A DNA stretch of 8,275 bases from Anaerolineales bacterium (lineage in GTDB: Bacteria; Chloroflexota; Anaerolineae; Anaerolineales; DRMV01): positions 1-8,275 of the forward strand of contig JALVOR010000376.1 in assembly GCA_027026295.1 (NCBI GenBank), given 5' to 3'. Below the pieces are notes generated by a model that saw only the letters and a list, made by a program, of their open reading frames with translations, had not been told where the DNA came from and did no database searches. A program made the translations under genes and the position numbers. The first letter of the stretch is position 1, and each line of letters opens with the position of its first letter. Of this stretch, positions 4,842 through 8,275 are shown one piece after another.

Positions 4842-6580
4842 TCCTCCAACCCCACCACTGCTTTCCACGGCTCGGTGAGGCCCTCTTCGGTGACGCCGAA
4901 GAAGAGGCGGTTGCCTTCGGGGGTGCGCTGGGCGAGGTCGAAGTGCCATTGTTGCCCCTGCTTGTACTTTCGCAGCACACCGCGGTCGCCTTCCCAATGG
5001 GCGCCGCGCACTTTCCGCAGGTCGGGGGGCAGTTTGGCGTAGCGGCTGATGGCGTAATGCCACAGGCGGCGCGCCGATGAGGTAGTGACGTTCTTTACCA
5101 CGTTGCCGTTGCGCAGATCGCGCACGGTGTAGTATTTGGTGCCGTCGCGCTCGGTGACGGAAACCACCTCTACGCCGGTGCGGGGGGCGTCTTTGGGCAG
5201 GGGCGGCACTTCGTCTACCGGGGCGGGGCGAATGGTGGCGCGCCGCGGTTGCCCGGCTTCGGCTTTTGCGGGCGCTGCGGCGGCTTCCTTCTCTTGCAGG
5301 CCGCGTAACACCAGTTCCACGATTTCATCCCGCACCGCGAGGCCGGTTTCGGCTTCGGCGCGAATGTAAATTTTGCTGCCATCTACGGCGTAAGGCGGCT
5401 CGCTGCCGCGCGGTACCAGCACCCGCAGCACTTTCTTTCCCTGGGTTTCGTGGGTATGGATGGCGACTTCCAGCGGCGGGATGATGCGCTCGGAAATCTG
5501 CTTTGCCAGTTCGGCGGCTGCCCGGTCGGGCTCGTCGATGCCTGTGGGCGGCTTTTTCGGGTCTTCGCCCACGCCGATGTAAAGCGTGCCGCCGTTGGTG
5601 TTGGCGAAGGCGCACACATCGGCGATGATGGCATACAGCCGCCCGCCGCGCACGGTCATGCGCTCGTGGAAGGCCTGAATCAGGTTGGCGCCTTCTTCGC
5701 GAGCCTGCTGGATGAAGTCTTCCTGGGGGGCTTCCTTGTGGCGACGGGGGCGGTGGCGGGCGAAATCATTGCTCAGGAAGAGTTCTTTCAGCGTCTGGAA
5801 ACTGATTTCTGGCAGCAGCACTTCGGTGGTGCGCTCGCCCACGCCCAGGTTGCGCCCGTCGCCGATGAGGCGGTGAGCGTCGGAACCCTGAATGCAGTGC
5901 ATCCGCCGGGGATATTCGGGCTTGGTGCCGTTGAAGAACGCCGCGGTGGTGTAGCGGCCTTTCTTTTCCAGGTCGGTGACTTCCAGCGCGTGCAGGTGCG
6001 GGTTTTGGGTGTAGGAAATCTTGGTTTGGCCGGGTACATTGCGGGCAGCGACGCCGTTGCTGGAGTTGGCATGGGCGGCAATCACCAGCCCGCCGGCTTC
6101 GTCGATCACGCGGTAGGCGGTGAGCACATCGCTGGTCGCTCCCACGGTGGCCGAGCCCTGGTCGAGTTTTTCGGGGGGGATGTTGAGGGTGAGCAACAGA
6201 TGCTCGATTTCCCGCACAGGCTTTTCGGGCGGGAAGATGCCCAAAATGTGGAAACCCAACGTCGCGGTGAGTTCGAAGCCGGGCAACACCAGAATTTTCT
6301 TCAGCAGGCGGCGATATTCTTCCAGCCGCTCTTTTTCTTCGGGAATCAGACGGTTTAGTTGTTCCAGCAATTCCAGTTGCTGGATTTCTTCTTGCATCTG
6401 CCGATAACCGGCCACGGTGTTGTGATCGGTGAAGGCGATGATGTCCACGCCGCGGGCTTCCGCCTGGCGGAGGATGTCAAGGTAAGTAATTTCGGGCTGT
6501 TGGTAGTCGCTGGATGCAGGAGTGTGCAGGTGCAGGTCTACGACGTACCAATGCCGTTTGGGCAATCGTTTTCGTGCCAC
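4838..6580 (-). CDS. PHP-domain phosphoesterase fused to a Schlafen/AlbA_2-like domain and an unrecognised C-terminal domain
   Basis: The 580-residue protein has three parts. Residues 12-250 are a PHP metal-dependent phosphoesterase: DLHLHT (His17, His19), Asp25, TDHN (Asp52, His53), Glu103, His111, IAAH (His170), and GSDAH (Asp234, His236) give the expected metal ligands. A charged, helix-rich insert (about 58-97) separates the second and third motifs. Residues about 290-425 resemble the AlbA_2/Schlafen domain, a likely nucleic-acid-binding fold, with CAFANTNGGTLYIGVGED (323-340) as its core; the upstream E..EFK signature of that family is not evident. A Pro/Ala/Glu-rich linker (430-467) leads to a C-terminal domain (468-580), rich in aromatic and basic residues, that I do not recognise. 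The GTG start is supported by an aagga-type site seven bases upstream. Lacking signal or membrane segments, it is cytoplasmic. A role in nucleic-acid processing is inference; the PHP substrate is unknown. Confidence 0.85.
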   Translation of the reverse strand: MARKRLPKRHWYVVDLHLHTPASSDYQQPEITYLDILRQAEARGVDIIAFTDHNTVAGYRQMQEEIQQLELLEQLNRLIPEEKERLEEYRRLLKKILVLPGFELTATLGFHILGIFPPEKPVREIEHLLLTLNIPPEKLDQGSATVGATSDVLTAYRVIDEAGGLVIAAHANSSNGVAARNVPGQTKISYTQNPHLHALEVTDLEKKGRYTTAAFFNGTKPEYPRRMHCIQGSDAHRLIGDGRNLGVGERTTEVLLPEISFQTLKELFLSNDFARHRPRRHKEAPQEDFIQQAREEGANLIQAFHERMTVRGGRLYAIIADVCAFANTNGGTLYIGVGEDPKKPPTGIDEPDRAAAELAKQISERIIPPLEVAIHTHETQGKKVLRVLVPRGSEPPYAVDGSKIYIRAEAETGLAVRDEIVELVLRGLQEKEAAAAPAKAEAGQPRRATIRPAPVDEVPPLPKDAPRTGVEVVSVTERDGTKYYTVRDLRNGNVVKNVTTSSARRLWHYAISRYAKLPPDLRKVRGAHWEGDRGVLRKYKQGQQWHFDLAQRTPEGNRLFFGVTEEGLTEPWKAVVGLEE

Positions 6581-6587
6581 GGATATG

Positions 6588-6593
6588 TCCTTT
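6588..6593 (-). promoter_or_regulatory. Ribosome binding site that supports the GTG start of the PHP fusion gene
   Basis: On the minus strand the sequence aaagga (complement of 6588-6593) lies seven bases before the GTG at 6580-6578. There is no nearby in-frame ATG, and the PHP motif DLHLHT begins only 15 codons later, so GTG is the best start. Confidence 0.65.
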
Positions 6594-6617
6594 CTTTCGG
6601 CGCATACGCTGCTGGTG

Positions 6618-6986
6618 TCAAGGGGTATCGTTCAGGGTTTTGTGGATCAGGCCAAGCAGTTTGTCCACCATATAGGGCTTTTGCAGAAAGGCATCAGCGC
6701 CGGCGGCAAGGCTGGCTTCGGCATAATCCATGCCGGAGGTCATGATGACGCGGGTGTCGTGCAGTTCGGGGTCTTCCCGCAGGGTTTTCAGCAGGTCTAT
6801 GCCGCTGATACCACCGGCGAGGCGCACGTCCATAACCAGCAGGTCGGGTTTTTCGGTGTGCAGGTCTTGCACCAGTGCCTTGGCTTGCACGGCACCGGTG
6901 ACCACGATGAAGCCTTCCATTTCCAATAGGGTTTGCATCAACGACCGCATGGTGTGGTCGTCTTCTACCAGCATGATCTTAGACAT
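6618..6986 (-). CDS. Single-domain response regulator (CheY-like receiver)
   Basis: This 122-residue protein is a bare receiver domain with no output domain. It shows the acidic cluster in LVEDD (Glu8, Asp9, Asp10), the phospho-acceptor Asp53 in LVMDVRL, Thr83 in IMTSG and Lys103-Pro104 in LQKPY, so it should accept phosphate from a histidine kinase and signal by protein contact. No kinase is in the window. The ATG at 6986 begins MSKIMLVEDD, the classic receiver start; a longer reading from 7031 would overlap the end of lon and adds 15 unconserved residues. Its ribosome site lies over the lon stop codon, and only 7 bp separate the two genes, so it is very probably cotranscribed and translationally coupled with lon. 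The PHP fusion gene follows after 37 bp. The partner proteins cannot be inferred from sequence. Confidence 0.92.
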   Translation of the reverse strand: MSKIMLVEDDHTMRSLMQTLLEMEGFIVVTGAVQAKALVQDLHTEKPDLLVMDVRLAGGISGIDLLKTLREDPELHDTRVIMTSGMDYAEASLAAGADAFLQKPYMVDKLLGLIHKTLNDTP

Positions 6987-6993
6987 GGCCGTT

Positions 6994-8275
6994 CTATCCT
7001 TCGGTTTCGGTGGTGTCTTGCGAGTTGACATCGGTCAGTGCGGCTTCGACGGCTTCGTCCACGGTGTCAACCAAAACAAATTCAAGGGCTTCGCGCGCTT
7101 CGTCGGGCAGGTCTTCCAGATCGGCTTCGTTGCGCTTGGGCAAAATGACGGTTTTCAGGCCGACGCGATGCGCGGCGAGCACTTTCTCCTTGATGCCGCC
7201 CACGGGCAATACCTGCCCGCGTAGGGTGATTTCTCCGGTCATGCACACTTCGGGCTTCACTGTGCGCCCGGTGAGCAGGGAAACCAGTGCGGTCGCGATG
7301 GTGATGCCCGCCGAGGGGCCGTCTTTGGGCTGTGCACCCGCGGGCACGTGCAGGTGAAGATCGGTTTTCTCGAAGAAATCTTCGGGAATGCCCCACTCGG
7401 CGGTGCGCGACCGCACGTAGGAAAGCGCCGCCCGGGCTGATTCCTGCATGACGTCGCCCAGCGAGCCGGTGAGGGTAAAGCCTTTGCTGCCCGGCATTTT
7501 GGTGGCCTCGATGAAAAGGATGTCGCCGCCGGTGGGCGTCCAGGCCAAGCCAATGGCAACACCGGGGATGGAAACCCGATGGGCAATTTCCTCCAAACCG
7601 CGATGGCGCGGCCTGCCGAGGTATTCTTTCAGGTTGTCGGCGGTAATGTCGGCGTGGGTGATGCTGCCATCGGCAATTTTGCGCACTACTTTGCGGCAGA
7701 TTTTGCCGATTTCCCGCTCTAAGTTGCGCACGCCCGCTTCGCGCGTGTAGGAGCGGATGATGTGGTGCAGGGCCTCGTCAGTGAAGGTGATTTCTTCGGG
7801 GAAGAGGCCGTTTTCGTGAATTTGCCGCGGGATGAGGTAGCCTTTGGCGATTTCGATCTTCTCGTTTTCGGTGTAGCCCGAGATGGAAATGATTTCCATG
7901 CGGTCGCGCAGGGGGGCGGGGATGTTATCCAGATAGTTGGCGGTGGTGATGAAGAGCACCTGCGAGAGGTCGAAAGCCACTTCAATGTAGTGATCGCGGA
8001 ATTCGTTGTTCTGCTCGGGGTCGAGCACTTCCAGCAGCGCCGAGGCCGGGTCGCCGTGGAAGTCAAACACCAGTTTGTCCACCTCGTCTAACATGAAAAC
8101 GGGATTGCGGGTGCCGACGCGCCGCAGCGCCTGCATGATGCGCCCAGGCATGGCACCAATGTAGGTGCGGCGGTGGCCGCGGATTTCGGCTTCATCGCGC
8201 ACGCCGCCCAACGAGATGCGCACGAATTCCCGCCCCATGGCGCGCGCCACCGAGCGCCCTAACGAGGTTTTGCCC
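6994..8275 (-). CDS. lon: ATP-dependent Lon protease (LonA), C-terminal part, cut by the window edge
   Basis: Lon degrades misfolded and selected regulatory proteins in the cytoplasm as a hexameric ATPase-protease. Some 426 residues are visible, starting in the Walker A loop: GKTSLGRS is encoded at 8251-8274, so the frame continues beyond the window and the N-terminal substrate-binding domain is missing from view only. The AAA+ module follows, with Walker [10 protein letters not shown] (codons around 8074-8100), [10 protein letters not shown], the sensor-1 [10 protein letters not shown] and the Arg-containing APLRDRME. The protease domain has the catalytic Ser in KDGPSAGIT (codon 7312-7314) and Lys in GGIKEKV, 41 residues further on, embedded in [16 protein letters not shown]. 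Together these mark the bacterial LonA type and an intact active site. The last residues ([11 protein letters not shown]) form a short unconserved acidic tail. It is the first visible gene of the minus-strand run. Its promoter would lie outside the window. Confidence 0.97.
   Translation of the reverse strand, partial: GKTSLGRSVARAMGREFVRISLGGVRDEAEIRGHRRTYIGAMPGRIMQALRRVGTRNPVFMLDEVDKLVFDFHGDPASALLEVLDPEQNNEFRDHYIEVAFDLSQVLFITTANYLDNIPAPLRDRMEIISISGYTENEKIEIAKGYLIPRQIHENGLFPEEITFTDEALHHIIRSYTREAGVRNLEREIGKICRKVVRKIADGSITHADITADNLKEYLGRPRHRGLEEIAHRVSIPGVAIGLAWTPTGGDILFIEATKMPGSKGFTLTGSLGDVMQESARAALSYVRSRTAEWGIPEDFFEKTDLHLHVPAGAQPKDGPSAGITIATALVSLLTGRTVKPEVCMTGEITLRGQVLPVGGIKEKVLAAHRVGLKTVILPKRNEADLEDLPDEAREALEFVLVDTVDEAVEAALTDVNSQDTTETEG
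6996..7001 (-). promoter_or_regulatory. Ribosome binding site of the response regulator, overlapping the lon stop region
   Basis: The minus-strand sequence aaggat (complement of 6996-7001) is nine bases before the ATG at 6986 and shares a base with the lon TAG stop (6994-6996). This supports the shorter 122-residue start and implies coupling of translation between lon and the regulator. Confidence 0.65.

Noticed and set aside
4842..5063. N-terminal extension of the acetyltransferase
   Set aside because: The extra 74 residues are an Arg/Pro-rich out-of-frame reading of the PHP fusion gene's 3' end. The YpeA-like fold begins at the ATG at 4841.
5450..6358. A 302-codon open frame on the plus strand
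   Set aside because: It is fully antisense to the PHP domain gene, whose motifs are clear. Its translation is Gly/Val-rich with no family signature, as expected from the complement of GC-rich coding DNA.
6987..7031. N-terminal extension of the response regulator
   Set aside because: The 15 added residues overlap lon and are not receiver-like. The MSKIMLVEDD start has its own ribosome site.

Overview
This is a GC-rich bacterial window with genes packed on both strands. It has no phage, IS or CRISPR content. The gene set points to a member of Chloroflexota, perhaps Anaerolineae: an NHL-repeat domain that looks like the tail of a large membrane glycosyltransferase, an ArnT/PMT-like glycosyltransferase, an archaeal-type bifunctional phosphoglucose/phosphomannose isomerase and a LonA protease. 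That assignment is inference from gene content, not from a marker gene.

Layout. Positions 2-1099 (+) hold the C-terminal part of an NHL six-bladed propeller protein whose true start may lie outside the window. Positions 1100-1423 are non-coding, with small hairpins and a degenerate ~146-bp palindromic element. Positions 1424-2752 (+) encode a multi-pass membrane glycosyltransferase. A strong hairpin at 2738-2767 then acts as a shared terminator for the two convergent transcription units.

Everything from 8275 down to 2788 lies on the minus strand and looks like one operon. In transcription order it holds lon (5' end cut off by the window edge), a single-domain response regulator, a PHP phosphoesterase/Schlafen-AlbA_2-like fusion protein with an unrecognised C-terminal domain, a YpeA-like GNAT acetyltransferase, a MogA/MoaB-family protein and the PGI/PMI isomerase. 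Gaps are short: 7, 37, -4 (ATGA overlap), 12-24 and 20 bp. No internal promoter or terminator is evident, so any main promoter is upstream of lon, outside the window.

How they work together. The plus-strand pair suggests cell-surface glycan or lipid-linked sugar work. The minus-strand run mixes proteolysis, signalling, cofactor chemistry and sugar-phosphate isomerisation, and no single pathway joins them. The most unusual gene is the PHP/AlbA_2-like fusion. The most unusual DNA is the 8-bp tandem repeat at the GNAT/mogA junction, which supplies the end of one gene and the start region of the next, and the palindromic element before the glycosyltransferase gene.
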